Shown here: piece after piece, positions 11,842 to 25,000 of the stretch
How the letters are laid out: the number at the start of each line of letters is the position of its first letter
Position numbering within the stretch: the first letter of the stretch is position 1
DNA from: Entomortierella parvispora
Taxonomy: Eukaryota; Mortierellomycota; Mortierellomycetes; Mortierellales; Mortierellaceae
DNA length: 64,000 bases
NCBI GenBank assembly: GCA_963573315.1
Contig: OY752151.1
Span: 434,001 to 498,000 of the forward strand
Direction: 5' to 3'
Notes under the pieces: model-generated
What the model was told of the DNA's origin: nothing
The model's input: the letters and a program-made list of their open reading frames with translations, nothing else
The model's database searches: none
Made by a program: the position numbers and the translations under genes

Positions 11842-14018
11842 TCGTCTAGGAAACTAAAGAAATCTTGGTTGTATACACAAGGTCCCTCATCGGTAAATCT
11901 AGCCGTATTGGAATCTCCGTCTATTTCTTCCTCAGCATTTTCTTCACCATCTCCCTTGGCACTCGCTCTATGCATGTCGGCCTCCCTTCGAGCAGCAGAG
12001 ACACGAGCAGCTTTACGGAAGAACTCCTTCGCTGCTCCTCGGAACTCCTTTTCAACAGCTGACCCGTTCAACATCGACTCCCTGCCTCGCCTCACTCCTG
12101 CAGGGCTGTTCCAAGAAAACCCAAATTCAGGGTCGTTCAAGAGGCTAAATGCATCCTCAAAGTCTTCGTCGACGATAGGTGAACTATACAGCACATTGTC
12201 ATAGCTAGATGCGCGTGTGCGTTGCGGGGTAGTTGGATAGTCCGCCACCTCCTCTGCTCCTTCGTCTTCAACAAGATCTGGCTGCAGTGCAAGCTCCTCA
12301 TCAGCCAATTGCTGCCGATCTTTCTCGCCAATACGCTTAAGGTTCCAGTTGTTGTCCTTCCCGACTGTGGCTATCAAGTGCTCGAAATCGGTCAGCTCCT
12401 TTTCCTTGAACTGGTTGCGTTTGGTGTAGTCGGTTAACTCTAGTTGTTCTTGCTTGCGGGGTCGACGGCGTCGTAAATCGTCGCGTATCTCTGGCGGGAG
12501 AATAGGTACATGGGCGAAACAATTTCGAATTGTTGATGCCTTCACTCGATTCCAGGCGTATGGAAGAAGAGACCATGCATGACCATTGCTGATCGATTTT
12601 GAGTCACCATGGTTGACAGTGATACATGTTTCTTGGCTGAGCATCTCCAGATACGCGCGCTTGAAAACACTGAAGCAACCTGCGTCCAGGGGTTGGGTCA
12701 TTGAGGTGGAGTTCTTGGGCAGTCGCTGGATACGAAGAAATTTCCAGGGGATGCCATTCTCTTGATCACGCATATCAATATTGTTGTGCGCAGGGCAAGA
12801 ATCCAGAAGGAGAAGGGACGGTCTATCGAGTTGATCATCGAAGATTCTCAGCCACTCCATGAAAATGGAGCCTGTCATCCACCCACTATTCGTGATCCTG
12901 ATGGTCATCAGCTTCAAAGCCTCAGAATCCACGTCCCTCGCGCGGTTTCTAGCTGAAGAAAGTGAAAGAGCAGTGGGTTAAGAAAGTTACATTGAGTAAT
13001 GGTCTTCATAAAAGGTGTTTATATTATTACCTATGAGCAAAGGGCGCAGGGAGCTCCTCTCCTTGGACAGTGTAATGGAAGAGCCGGAAGCATTGACACA
13101 CATCAAAAGAGAAACACGGCATTCTCGGAGAGGTTTGCCACCAGCCTTACTATCAGGCACTGTGTACGACTTGGTATTCAACTCCTTCAAGTAAAGGCCC
13201 GTCTCATCGCAGTTGTATATATCCTCAGCACGATAGTAGGAGCATAGATTGCGGATCTCGACAAGCTCGGGTTCAATTGCATCGATATTGACGGAGCCAG
13301 CCTCGCCACGAAGCTGACAATACGAGATTTGATGCCTTTTCTTGAAAGAGTCGAACCATGCTGCAGAAAAGGACGGCACCACACCGTCATCTTGATCATC
13401 AGCCTCAAAGGAATCTTGTAGAACGAAGTAGGTCGTATCAGCGGCCTTTCGTATCATCTTTCCAGACACAGGGACACAGTTCTTCCGCTGCTGCTGCAAC
13501 CAATGGAGCACGATCGTCTCCACCCTATTGTTCTTCATGTTGACCATGTTCTTGGCGCCTGCTGGGAGCAGTGGTGCTTTCTGCCTTATTTTGTCTTCGT
13601 TTTTAAGCCAATCACCCAAGGTCGACGACTTCAAAGAGATTCCAATCATATGGCCAAATCTCTCGTAGGTGACTTTTTTTGCGAACATGCTCTCGATGGA
13701 AACGAGGTAGTGGTATATGTCCAAGAGTTCAACCTTGGTGTTTAATTCTTTGCACTCCTTGACCATCGAGATCCTGTATTCCTGAAGCGTTGGGAGAACA
13801 ACACCTGCGAGAACACTACCGCTCCTTGCGGCAGCCAAGAGCGATTGGTACTGTGAGTTCCAAGTGGCATCCCTTTTCTTGAGCTCACTCTGTGTGTATC
13901 TTCTGGTTACTGGCTGCAGTTGAAAGATGCTCTTGGGAATGGAAGACGATGGAGGACGTGTTTTCTTGGAGGCAGGACCTTTGACTGCGGTAGAGCTCGG
14001 CCGCTTTGCTGGCGGCAT
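11838..14018 (-). CDS. Pogo/Fot1-type DDE transposase (CENP-B-like)
   Basis: Two exons on the minus strand, 14,018-13,031 and 12,952-11,838, join in frame across a 78-bp GT-AG intron to about 700 residues. The order of parts is: a basic Ser/Pro-rich N-terminus; a Psq-like helix-turn-helix around HMIGISLKSSTLGDWL; a CENP-B/Tc5-type DNA-binding region (WLQQQRK to WFDSFKKRHQI); and a DDE_1 catalytic domain. The catalytic residues are visible as YNCDETG (first Asp, near 271), LLLLDSCPAHNN (second, near 380) and QPLDAGCF (third, 38 residues further). The C-terminal tail is acidic. The stop codon lies inside the left TIR. No disabling change is seen, so it may be active. The enzyme cuts and pastes the element at TA sites. 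Confidence 0.93.
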
Positions 14019-14104
14019 GTTGTAAGGGAGATTGGTATATGTATAGGTTGTTAAAGGTCAGGAATGGGCGAAACGCGAGAAGATGATGTCTGACCCGTCG
14101 TGTC

Positions 14105-14238
14105 GTAAAACGCAACGGCCGATCATGTGACTGAGCGTTTTTATTCTAATTAAATTGAGTTCAATTTAATCGAGTTGTTTTGGAATCCGGATGAAAACAT
14201 AGTGATTCTGTCCGGATTCAATAAATTTCACGGTACTG
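14105..14238 (-). repeat. Right terminal inverted repeat, 134 bp
   Basis: Reverse complement of 11,708-11,841. It ends in GGTACTG followed by the TA duplication. The transposase promoter must lie in or just inside this repeat. Confidence 0.95.
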
Positions 14239-14240
14239 TA

Positions 14241-14732
14241 CTTCGAACCGACGTCGGTCTGTCGGTCTGTCGGTCTGCCTCCTCGTTGCCGCTCTTGGTT
14301 CTGTCTGCCGCGCGCCATCGTCGTTGCGGTCTGCCCGGTCCGGGGGAAAACCTTCTCGCCTCTGTCTCGCCCATTGTGGTGGCTCCTTCCTCTTTCTGTG
14401 TCTTTCGCCCCTTCCTCCTTCCTCCCTTCCTCATCCATCTCCCATCTCCATCTCTCCATCTCCTCCTCACCCCTCGCTCTTCATCTCTCCACTCGCTGCA
14501 CAACCCGGGCCGGATCCCAAATTGACCGTTACACAACGGTTCTCTATCCCTGATCGTGCTCCCTTTGCTCTCTCAGACACACATACACATCTTTTTACTT
14601 TGATAACCTCCTCTCTTATACATCTCCATCTCATTCCATCCTGAGGACCCTTTACATTACGAACCAAACGACTTTTCCCTCGTTCACAATAGACGCAGAC
14701 ATCGAGTCCGACCTGTCAACCCTACTCTGAAA
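14241..14732. promoter_or_regulatory. 5' leader/promoter region of the kelch gene
   Basis: A pyrimidine-rich, CT-repeat stretch typical of fungal promoters lies between the transposon and the ATG at 14,733. The transposon insertion displaced whatever lay further upstream. Confidence 0.5.
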
Positions 14733-17700
14733 ATGGCGGGCCTCTTCTCCAAAAAGACGAAAAAGGACAAGGATGACACAAGTAGCACTAGCAGCAGCAC
14801 CAATGCCCGGTATCAGGGCGGTGTGAGCAGCGGTCGACCCAGCCAAAGCTCCAACGGTCGTGATAACTCGTCTGCGAACAACAGTATCTCGTATTCTCAT
14901 TCTGACTATGGATCCTTTCAGCATCATCAGCAGCAACAACAACTGCAGCAACAACAACTGCAGCAACAGCACTATTATGGACAAGCCGCTGCCTACTCGA
15001 GCAAGGGTTCTCTGCCCTACTCGAACTCGGGCCATCAGCAGGGCACGTCCTCGTCGTTTCAGCTCCACTCCAACTCTTCAATCACGACTCATAACCAGGC
15101 CATGTTGAATCAACACAACCACGGAAGCAGCCATCCTGGTAGCCCATGGTCACATGGAAAGCTCATGTCAACGAACCCATTCCCCAGGTTTTCTCACACG
15201 GCAGCCTATGTCTCGACCGGGACTGATATTTACGTCTTTGGAGGGATTGTCAAGGGCTCGGCTATGAAGGATGTGCATGCGATTGATTTCAGTAAGTGCC
15301 CGTTTAGTTGGTTTAGGAAAGCAAAAGAACAAGGCGGTGATACGATGTGGAAGTGGTTTTGGGCTCTGTTTGTTTCTCGATAGGGAAACGCAGTTGGAAC
15401 GACGAGGAAGAAAAACAAGAATGCGAAAGCAAAAGAGCGGGAATCCATTTATGAATGATTCCGCCTAGGCCGAGTCGTTCATTGGTCGTGATCTAACCGC
15501 GCTACCTCTTACATGTAGACTCTCTTCATTGCCAGCTCATTCCTGTCGGCGGAGATGGACCTTCGGGACTGAATGGCCACACGGCCGTGGCTCTGGGACA
15601 ATACGTGATGTGTAAGTTGAATGATGACCATGCATGGTTTGCCAGCCGTGAGATGACTGAAGGTCGACCTGCGCTTGTTTTGGCTGACACGCCGCACTGG
15701 AACTCATTATCACATTTATAGATTTTGGTGGCAAGGATGCCAAGGGCAAGATTTCGGATACGCTCTATGTTCTGCATACGGCCCGCAAGCAGTGGAACAA
15801 GCCCTCGATTCAGAGCCTGCTTCCCCCACCACGACACTCCCATGCGGCCTGCATGGTTGGCACCGTCATGTACATCTTTGGAGGCCAGCTCTCTGGCTTT
15901 TACTTGAATGACATTGCCGCCTTCGATATGAAAACCTGTAAGGAAGGAGATAGATTCTGTATCCATGTTATGTGAACGCGTCAATCTTTATGACTGACTG
16001 GTTCTCGGTTTAATTGAATAGTGAACGGAAAGCGTCCTGTTTGGACTCAACTGGAACCAAAGTCAGATCTACCCCCTGCACGTGCTGGACACTGCGCGGC
16101 GTCGTTTGACGGCAACGTTTACATGTAATGGACAGCCTCTCTTCACACTCACACTCTCCAAATTGCATTTGAGCTATCAGGGGATTTTGCTAACGCTCTA
16201 GACATCGACTGTTTCACCCGTCAATAGTTTCGGAGGAGCAGATGACAAGTACTTCTACAACGACATCTGGTGCTATAACCCTGAGAACAACAAATGGTCG
16301 GCTGTTCCCGCCTTCGGATCGTTGCCTACTAGTCGACAGGGTCACACCGTTTCCGTCATTGACGATACAATGTATGTCTTTGGAGGCATGAGCCACGAAG
16401 AACAGCTCCTGTCTGACCTTTGGGCGTTCAAGTTCACGGGTAAGGATATTTAATTGAAAAAGCCCCTTCTCAAATAAGTGCGCCGTTGAAGACTATCAAA
16501 ACTAAAGCCTGTCCAATTTTTGCGTCCCATATCTTATAGACCGCAGATGGATATCCATTCCTACAACCATGGATACAGCTTCGCCTCGGTCTGAACATGC
16601 CATGTGCAACGTGGGTGACAAAATCTATATCTTTGGTGGTCAGCTGGATCTGAATGCCAACGAAGATTCTGGAACTGTCTTCATCCTGGACACTGGTAGG
16701 TTGAAATTTTGGAGAAAAAACAAACGCTCCATAACGTGTATGGTGATGGTTGATGTTGATGGTTGATGTTGGTACGGGACGTCTGACTCTGATCCTTTTG
16801 CTGTTGGTTTCCTTACAGCAAAGATCCCCTGGAACGATCTGGCCTCGATGACAGCGCCAAAAATTATGTACGAAAGCGATCATAGCAAACGAGCCCTCAA
16901 CGAAGACGCACCCTATTCTGATCAGCACTCTCACAACGAGGAATACTCACAGGATCCGCGACGCGGCAATTACCAGCAGCAGCGCCAGTATGACTCTCAG
17001 CACGATCAGCAGCAGCAAGGATTCTTGGGCAGACAAGAATCATACAGTGATAATCACTCTCAGCCACAACATTATGACCAAGATGAGGATACGACCGTTC
17101 ATCATCCTTCTCGCCTAAGTGTCGAATTCAACGAAGCTACCCATGTGGCCCGCCGCAGGACTATCGGCAAGCCAGTTGGATTTTCAGTCCAAGAGATTGA
17201 ACCCTCTCATAATCGATCTTCGCCTGTTCCAATGCAAGAACAGGACCTGGAGCGAGATCACTCGCGAGCAAAGCGAGACAACCGGGGCTACAACTCTCAC
17301 CCTATCCAGATCCAGCACCAGCACCAGCATCAGCAATCTGGACAGATCAGCGGTACTTCCTCTGGTAATTACCGAAGCATGTTGCATGACTCCAACGTGC
17401 CGGGCAGTGTCTCCCAGCAGTTTGCGCAACTTGATTTGAACCGCCAGGACTCCTCCAATACATCAGCCAGTGAAAATTTGAATCGTCAGGGTTCTTTGGT
17501 GGAGAGCGAGAACCGCGGCTCCTACACCTCCATTACCCACATGCAACCTGCAATTAGAACCTCGACCGACCCATCTCAGCGAGCGCCTCTTCGGATTACC
17601 AACCCAGATGGACCAGCCGATACACCCGCCGAGCAAATCAAGCGAAAGTACCATGAGGCTACAGCGGCCGCTGCCGCTGCTGCAGCAGGTGCAGCCTCGA

Positions 17701-20126
17701 ATGAGTCTACCCCCTCTACTCCTCAGACACCAACTCCTTCAAAAGAAAGCAAAGGAGATGCAGGCGAAATCAAGGATTTGAGGCAACGCGAGCAGTGGCT
17801 CCTGGCTGAGGTATCGATGGCCCGCAAGCGTATGGGCGATCGACCCCTGAGCATGGCTATCTTGGCCCTTGAAGATGAGCTGGCGGCTTGTGAGGTCGAT
17901 AGCGAGAAGTACCGGATCATGCAAGCTCTTTTGAATGTGAAAGCAGAGCTGGAACGTTCCAAGACCTCGATTGCGACCCAAGCTCAGATTGCTTCCAACA
18001 AAATCAAGGAGGCGGAAAGAGTTCGTACTTCGGCTCTCCAAGAGGCTGCCTATCTCAAGGCCAAGGTCAATGCACTCCAATCTGGCGACGCCTCTTCTCT
18101 GGTCCAAACAGAATCTCTCAGGGCCCAGGATCTGGAGAGTCGACTGACGGCTGCACTAACGCAATTGGAGACCTATGAGGCCCAGTTTGTACAGTACGAG
18201 ACCATCTTGGAACACGAAAGGTCCACTCGCGAGGCCGCTGAAGATCGTGAGCGGGAAGCATCCTCGAGGGCAGAGGAGGCTCAAATGGCTCATACCCGAG
18301 CCTTGAACGAACTTGCGACCCTGCACGAGCGCGCTTCAGCAGCTGAGGCTAACCTCCGTGAGTCCGCCGCAAACCAGGCTACCAGCGAGGCCGGTCTCTC
18401 CAGCTATCAGCAACAATCTGCTGCCTTGCTCTCCCAAATTTCAACTCTCAAGACCACAGTGGATCATCAAAAGAAGTCCCTCGAGAAGGCAAAGATGGCC
18501 TATTCGGTGGCGAATGAGAGGGCCGAACATGCTGACAAGCTATGGACGCAGTCTCGACAAGATATGGATAAAGTTCAGTTGAAGATGGGCAATGTCCAGG
18601 CAGATCTCGATCGCGCCCAACGCGAATCAGATCACTGGCAGACCAAGGCTGGAGAACTGGAGGTTCTCTGGCAGAAGGCCAAGAGCGAGAGTGAGGCTAT
18701 GAGGACACTCTTGGAGGAGGACATGAATTCCAACGAGTCAACTGCAGCCTTCACGTCCAAGGATCGCAAGCGCGATTCCATCTTGGCCATCACCTCTGCT
18801 TCTCGAGTTGCGGAGCTCGAGCACGAGTTGACGACACTTCGTCAGCTGTTGCGCGAATCTCAGGATGCTGCCGGCCAGTCGGCCAGAGACTTGAGTGACA
18901 CTATGCTTCGTATATCTCAACTCGAGCAAACGTCAATGAGTGCTCGGGCCGAGGCAGCCACGGCGCAGCGTCACCTGAAGGAGTCTAGAGACAAGGTCAC
19001 CTTGCTGCAAGCTCAGCTAATTCGCAAAGAGGAATCGATCGAGGAGTTGGTCAAAGAGCAGGAGTCTCAAGGCGGAAACAGTGAAGATGCCGCTGCGGCA
19101 GCATTGGTTCCCGGTCTTAGATCAAAAGTGCAGGAAGCTGAGAAGCGAACACATGATGTTGAGGAACAGCTGGAGGAGATGCTCCAGACCAAGCAGCAGC
19201 AGGAAGACAGGATTCAACAACTGGAGGCGGATTATCAGACTGCTGTTCTCTATGTCCAAGGCACAGAGTCCATGTTGAAAAAACTGCAGGACGAGGTCCA
19301 ACAGGCCAAGAAGAACACTAAAACCAATAATAGTTCAGAAAGCCAGGAGGAACTCCAGGAAGAAGTTGCTGAACTCCATCGCCGTTTGCACGAGTCGGAG
19401 CAAAGAGCAGAGGCTTTGGCGGCACAGCTGGAAAACGGTGGCCATGGCAGCAATGGAATCAGGGACCTCGAGTCTCGACTCCACATCCTAGAGGAAGAAC
19501 TGGAGCAGGCACATGATCTTAACAAGGTCACAGGACAGGAATTGGATGATGCCTTGGACGCTCTCAAGGCCAAGAAGGGAAATGGTCAACAAGAAGCAGA
19601 GCTGGAATCTACAATTCGCAGCCTGAAGCGGACCAACCGCGAGCTGGAGGAGCAACTGAGGGCATCCGAAAGCAAGATCTCGCTGTTATTGGATAATTTT
19701 CAAGCCGGAGGTGGTGGCCATGCAGGATCGGACTCTGTCAGGGACAGTGTTGCGAGTTTGAATGGCTTTTTGGCGGACCTCCACCCCGGCGGCAGTGACG
19801 CAACTGCATCCTCGTACCCTACAAGTCCAATCCATTCACATTATCAATCGAGCAGCCATCAGCAGCAGCAGCAGCAGCGGTTGGCACCTTCATCGTCTAG
19901 CCACTCATCACCGTCCTATGCAGTCCGCAGTGGACGAGTAGCTCAGGCGACCTTGATCTCGGACGTGTCTGCAACAGGACGCTCAGCTTCACCCATGTCA
20001 CCGTCCAACGCTGCACCAGGAACAACTGGAGGTGAAAGCATGACGTTGACAAACTCCCAAAAGCTGGAAGAGTACGAGAAAATGATCGAGGAGATGACGA
20101 ACGCTCGTCGATTGTACGAAGAGTAG
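14733..20126 (+). CDS. tea1: Tea1/Kel1-type kelch-repeat coiled-coil cell-polarity protein
   Basis: Seven exons join in frame: 14,733-15,291, 15,519-15,611, 15,722-15,937, 16,022-16,124, 16,228-16,439, 16,540-16,695 and 16,819-20,126, about 1,548 residues. A Gln/Ser-rich N-terminus is followed at about 150-455 by six kelch repeats (YVFGGIVKG, YFGGKDAKGK, YIFGGQLSG, IFGGADDKY, YVFGGMSHE, YIFGGQLDL). A disordered Gln/His/Ser-rich linker with a poly-Ala run near 720 follows. A long coiled coil (about 760-1,405) starts at EIKDLRQREQWLLAEV. The C-terminus is EYEKMIEEMTNARRLYEE. In yeasts Tea1/Kel1 marks growing tips, is delivered by microtubules and anchors formin and polarity factors. Several introns interrupt kelch blades at the FGG motif. 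Confidence 0.92.
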
Positions 20127-20508
20127 TGTAGAAGGACCGATGTCCCAAGAAAACGAGAGTAGGCCGATACCGGGGGCATAGCTAGTGGGAGGTGCAACTC
20201 TCGTTTTGTATCAACATTTATATATATTCATTCACAAAAGACAGGCTCTCCCCGCGTTAACCAAGTAATCGTCGTTGTTGCGGTCAATGCCTTTCGAGAG
20301 GCGTATAGGCAGACCTGTCGTCTTTGAAGTCGAATTGGATGCCTATCCGCGATGCTTGATTGATATCCTCTGCTCTCATCGTGAGGTCACCTTGAGTTGT
20401 AGGTACCTTTGTTGGCTAGGAGTGAGTCGTCACTGTGAGAATGACGCTGAGGCCGAGGACAGTCAAGATCCCACCCGACAAAGAGATCGCGAGTTACATT
20501 TAATCTAA
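20127..20508. other. 3' flank of the kelch gene
   Basis: No gene is seen. It probably contains the 3' UTR (AT-rich near 20,210-20,230). Confidence 0.5.
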
Positions 20509-21160
20509 CGGCTGACCAGGGGGACTTTCCTTTTTGGGTCGCTTATCTGTCGACCCTGCCATCCTTTAACCATCGACCCTTACCAGCCGACCCTCTCTAA
20601 ACCGCCGACTTCTCTTCTCCATAACCGCCGACCAGCCTATTTCTTAACCACCGATATCCTCATAGCCGCCGACCGTCCTGATAATCGTATCCTTTGACTT
20701 CTCCTTTTCTTATTGACCAACTAAACCACCGACCAGTCTTCTTGATACGGTCGCGTTATCGCGTTCTCCTTTAATACATTTTAGTTTTTGGAGTAGTAAC
20801 TTGAGCACATTCTCTCAATCACTTTGACCCTGACTTCACCTTGCTTCTCTTCACCGATTCCTTCCCTGTCCTTAGAAATGTCATTCCCCATTGTCTTGCC
20901 TAGTCATGATTCTTGAGAACAGCTGGTGGGTATGATTGTGACGACTTGTCGGCAAATAAGAAAAGAAGTCGGTGGACACGAATATCAGGATGGTCGGCGG
21001 CTATGAAGACCTCGGTGGTTAAGAAATAGGCTGGTCGGCGGTTATGGAGAAGAGAAGGCGGCGGTTTAGAGAGGGTCGGCTGGTAAGGGTCGATGATTAA
21101 AGAATGGCAGGGTCGACAGATAAGCGACCCAAAAAGGAAAGTCGCCACATGGTCGGCGGA
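20509..21160. repeat. Foldback/MITE-like element, copy A
   Basis: The ends form a long imperfect inverted repeat of about 200 bases (20,509-20,710 against 20,950-21,160). Both arms carry GACTTTCCTTTTTGGGTCGC and several CGCCGAC blocks. The ~240-bp centre contains no ORF. A second, shorter copy lies at 33,849-34,355. The centres of the two copies match closely (ACTTGA-CACATTCTCTCAA; TCCCTGTCCTT-GAAATGTC). Lack of coding capacity indicates a non-autonomous element. Confidence 0.85.
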
Positions 21161-21220
21161 TAGATCCTTCGCGCTCGAGGGAAACTCGCGTGCAAGAATA
21201 GAAGGGAGAAAAAAAGAGAA

Positions 21221-21281
21221 GGAGAGGGAGGGATTTGAACCCACGACTACGGAATTATACTGACCTCTCGGCCACCTCTGC
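21221..21281 (-). pseudogene. Truncated tRNA-like sequence, copy A
   Basis: On the minus strand the sequence starts GCAGAGGTGGCCGAGAGG (A-box like) and contains the B-box-like GGTTCAAATCC. It ends CCTCTCC, and a T-run follows within about 12 bases. The region that should form the anticodon arm is missing compared with copy B. I regard it as a decayed type II (Ser/Leu-like) tRNA relic. Confidence 0.7.
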
Positions 21282-21365
21282 ATTCATATTTTTAGTGTAA
21301 TTTCGGACCATGGATCATGTATCTGCCACGAAACGCGGCGTCTTTAAAAAAAAAAAAAAAAAGAC
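21282..21365. repeat. Shared linker plus A-run of composite repeat A
   Basis: The linker GGACCATGGATC-TGTATCTGCCACGAAACGC followed by an A-run is also present at 34,513-34,589. This shows that foldback, tRNA-like part, linker and A-run were duplicated as one unit. Confidence 0.8.
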
Positions 21366-22092
21366 AGAAAATAACAGGCTGACTAACTTCTTGGCTGACC
21401 ATACCCAAGACCTCTGCCCTGGTGTCCAGGACTACCCTGTTTCGGCGGATCATCGCGGTTAGCCACAAGCGGGCCATTTGTAAAACTAAAAAGTTAGTAT
21501 TCCGATTTTCGCTGGCTAAGAACAGTTGGTGTGAGTTTGTAATCGCCTAAGGATAATTGACCGGTTGTAATACAACCACTAGCTCCAGGCCATCCACTTG
21601 AACAGGTGGGTAAATACAATAGATGAGCCACAAACACTCCTTTTGGCTGAAAGGGGAGGCAACCTTAGCTACACAACTGGGGCAAGGAGAACAAGGGAGC
21701 ATGATCAAATCCCACGCCTGCGAGGGCCAACCAAAAAACAAGTAAAAAAAAAATTCTGGTCGTTAGTCATTCCACCGTGAAAAAAAACCCCCCTCCAAAC
21801 CTCGGCTCCTTAACTTCAGACATTCCACTCTGAAAAAATGGGGGTGGAAAACCCTGCGATGAACTCTACCGAAGGTATTCTCTGAGTCTCGAATGTCATG
21901 AATATTCACACTCACTCCCCAGCCCCTAGATTTCAAACAAGGGGATCTCATTTTTCCCACTATAAGAAGAAACTCTTGCAGGAACACCTCTCTACTTGGC
22001 TCATCTTTCGCCATCTCGAGCATCCTCCCACCACCTTTACTCCTCACCTTCATTGTCTTCTAGTTCACTGAGAGATCACTAGGGGAACCAAA
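21366..22092. promoter_or_regulatory. Spacer and promoter of the cysteine-rich gene
   Basis: No gene is recognised. A TATA-like TATAAGA lies at about 21,961, roughly 130 bases before the ATG at 22,093, followed by a CT-rich leader. Confidence 0.4.
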
Positions 22093-25000
22093 ATGAGGCT
22101 CCTCGCACCGCGTCTGTCCGCCTGTGTGGCCATTGCTGGTATCATATGTCTTTCATCGACATTTGCTCTCGATAATACCGCCACTGAAAATGATATCGCC
22201 TTGCCCGAGGCTGACGTCAACGCCCCCGCCGAAGACGGCGGCTTTGAAGTTCTTTGGGGCAAGAAGCACCCCCACCTCAAAAAGAAGCATCCCAACTACG
22301 ACAGTAAGTTTTAGCGGCGCGGGAGAGCCCTCCTTCCTCAAATCTCACGCCCAATCGCAAACCCAAAAAAAAAAAAAAAAAACTAATCGCCATCCTCCCC
22401 CTTGTAGAGAGGGTATTAAATCTTGTCTGTGACCACATCGTCATTGACAAGCTTGTATGCAAAGTCAAGTGCGCACGGCACCCCATCTTGCATGGACAAT
22501 CTGAAGCACAGGCCCCCCTTGAAGCCCCCATTGACGCCCCCCTTGATGATGCCCCCACTGAAGCCCCCATCGAAGCCCCCCTTGATGATGCCCCCATTGA
22601 AGCCCCCAAGGAAGCCCCCCTTGACGCCCTTAACAACGGCAAGGTCACCAATGTCTACATCATTATGGACGAGCCATGCTCGAAAGATCTTCCACCTCTT
22701 TGCGCCGCTGCAATCGAGGCTGCATCGAAGGAATCGGAAGAATCGGAAGAAATGGAGGACCCTCAAGCCGAGCAAGCCGATCCTGATGATGAAGCCAATC
22801 CCAAAGATGAGGCCGATCTCAGTGATGAAGCCGATCTCAATGATGAACTTGGCGAAGATATGGATGCCGGAACTGACACCGATCTGTGGGAGAAAAAACA
22901 TCCCAAGAACAATAATCATCACCGACAACGACACGGCAAGCACCACCATCACCAGGTTAAGAACCCCAATAATCCAGGCAACCCTGCAGGGTCGAAGAAA
23001 CCAAAGCATCCCTACGAAAACCTCTGCGTCGCCGTTGGCGAGTTTTGTGGAGATAAACTCTACGGGTGCAAATTTGATTTCAAGACAAAGTACTATTGCA
23101 AGGCTGTTGGCGAGAAGCCCGTGGTAATCCTGCCCAACGCCTCGAGCTGTGGTGGAACGGATCATTGTAAATGTGCTTCCCAGGGCAAGGTATGTTAACT
23201 AGTTGGTTTGATGAGTTGTGTTTCCTTTCCTCCAGTGACTGATCAAAACAATCAATTGATTCTTTTTCCCTTCATTTGTTTTGAAATGAACTCAGGTTTG
23301 CGGCTCAACCTTCCCTGTTTCGTGTGGCCTCGACAAGAACACTCTTTATAGCTGCAAAGGAAAAGGATCCAAGCCTGTCAAGCTTGAAGTTTGTGAAAAA
23401 GGGTGCATTGTCCATGCCGGCGATAGTTCCTGTGCAGGCAGATGCCAATGCCCGATCAATGCCGACGGAAAGCCAGTATGCGGTTCTTCTCTCGATCCTT
23501 CATGCAAGGCTGATCCAAACACCATCTACTACTGTCCCAAGGGCAATGGCACAGATTACGAAATCTATCAGATCTGCAATCCTGGCACGAAATGTAACAA
23601 AGACAAGAACGGCAGCGCCAACTGTGGTTCCGACACCTGCCAGTGCCAAGGAAATCAACAATATTGCTCTAGTTTCTTCCCTGACAAGTGCGGCCTTAAA
23701 CCGAACTCTATCTACAAATGCAGCAATACCCGTCCCACGTTCGTCTCTACCTGTGATGGTGACCAGACCTGCGTCACCCTTTCGGATGGAGCTACTTGCG
23801 CAAACAATAACTGCAAGTGCTCTGTGGATGGCACTGTCTGTGGTGCGGGTTTCCCTCCTTCGTGCACCCTTTCGCCAACTAGCCTGTATACCTGCAAGAC
23901 AGGAAAAGCCCCGGTCCTGATCAAGAACTGTGCGCCCAACCGTTGCACATCCTCAGAGACTGTGTCATCTACCGCCGCTGTATTTGAGGCAGCTGATGCT
24001 TCGGACAGTTGTTCAGATTCTTGCACATGCACTTCCCAGAGCACGGTATGTTAATAGATGATTCATATGAGTTCCGTCTCCTTTTCTTCAGTGACTAATC
24101 AAAACCATCAATTGGATCTTTTCCTCTTCACTATTTTGATGTGAACTCAGGTTTGCGGTTCTACTTTCCCTGTTTCTTGTGGCCTCGACCAAAATACTCT
24201 TTACAGCTGTAATGGACAAGGATCCAAACCCACCAAGTCTGAAGTTTGCCAAGGTGGCTGTGTTGTCAATGCCGGCGATAACTCCTGTGCGGTCAGCTGT
24301 AAATGCCCGATCAGCAAGAGCGGAAAACCAGTATGCGGTGGAGCTCTTGATCCCACATGCAACTTGGACCCTACAGTCATTTACTACTGCCCTGGCAGTT
24401 CTGGATCCGATCCTCAGGTACTCAAGAAATGTCTTCCTGGAACTCAATGCAACATGAACAACAACGGTGACGCCAATTGCGGTTACGCCACTTGCAACTG
24501 CTCTGGAGATGTGGTGGCCTGCTCTGAGCAATACCCAGCCGAGTGCAAGCTCGTCCCCAACAGCATTTACAAGTGCAATTCCAAAGGTGTGCCTGTGATT
24601 GTCAAGACTTGCTCCAATGCTCAGGAGTGTGTGTCAGTCATTGATAATGCTCTCTGTGGCAACAAAAACTGCAAGTGTCCCTACGATGGCAACTTCTGTG
24701 GCAACATCTTCCCTCTTTCTTGCCTTCTTCTCGAAACAACAATCTACAGCTGCAAGAAAGGGCAGGATCCGGTTGTTAACAGGACTTGCACTCAAGGAAC
24801 TTGTTCGACTACATTACCGGCATTCCAGGCTGCTGCTGCCGTTTTTGGAGATGATCAGTGTATTTCTGCTTGCACGTGTGTAGCTAATGGAGCGGTAAGT
24901 CTAGCCTTTTCACTTATGATCGGTTCGTTAGCAACTCTTTGAACAAGGGCCGGAGTGACTAACATGAGGCTTATCATTTCCTCTATTTTCGGTTCCCCAC

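Larger units (their letters stand above)
11706..14240. mobile_element. Complete pogo-like (Tc1/mariner superfamily) DNA transposon
   Basis: The element spans 11,708-14,238 (2,531 bp). It is flanked on both sides by TA (11,706-11,707 and 14,239-14,240), the target duplication expected for this superfamily. Both ends begin CAGTACCGTG. The terminal inverted repeats match over 134 bases with no difference by eye. It contains one transposase gene on the minus strand whose reading frame is intact after removal of one intron. Perfect TIRs and an intact gene indicate a young copy. Confidence 0.95.
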
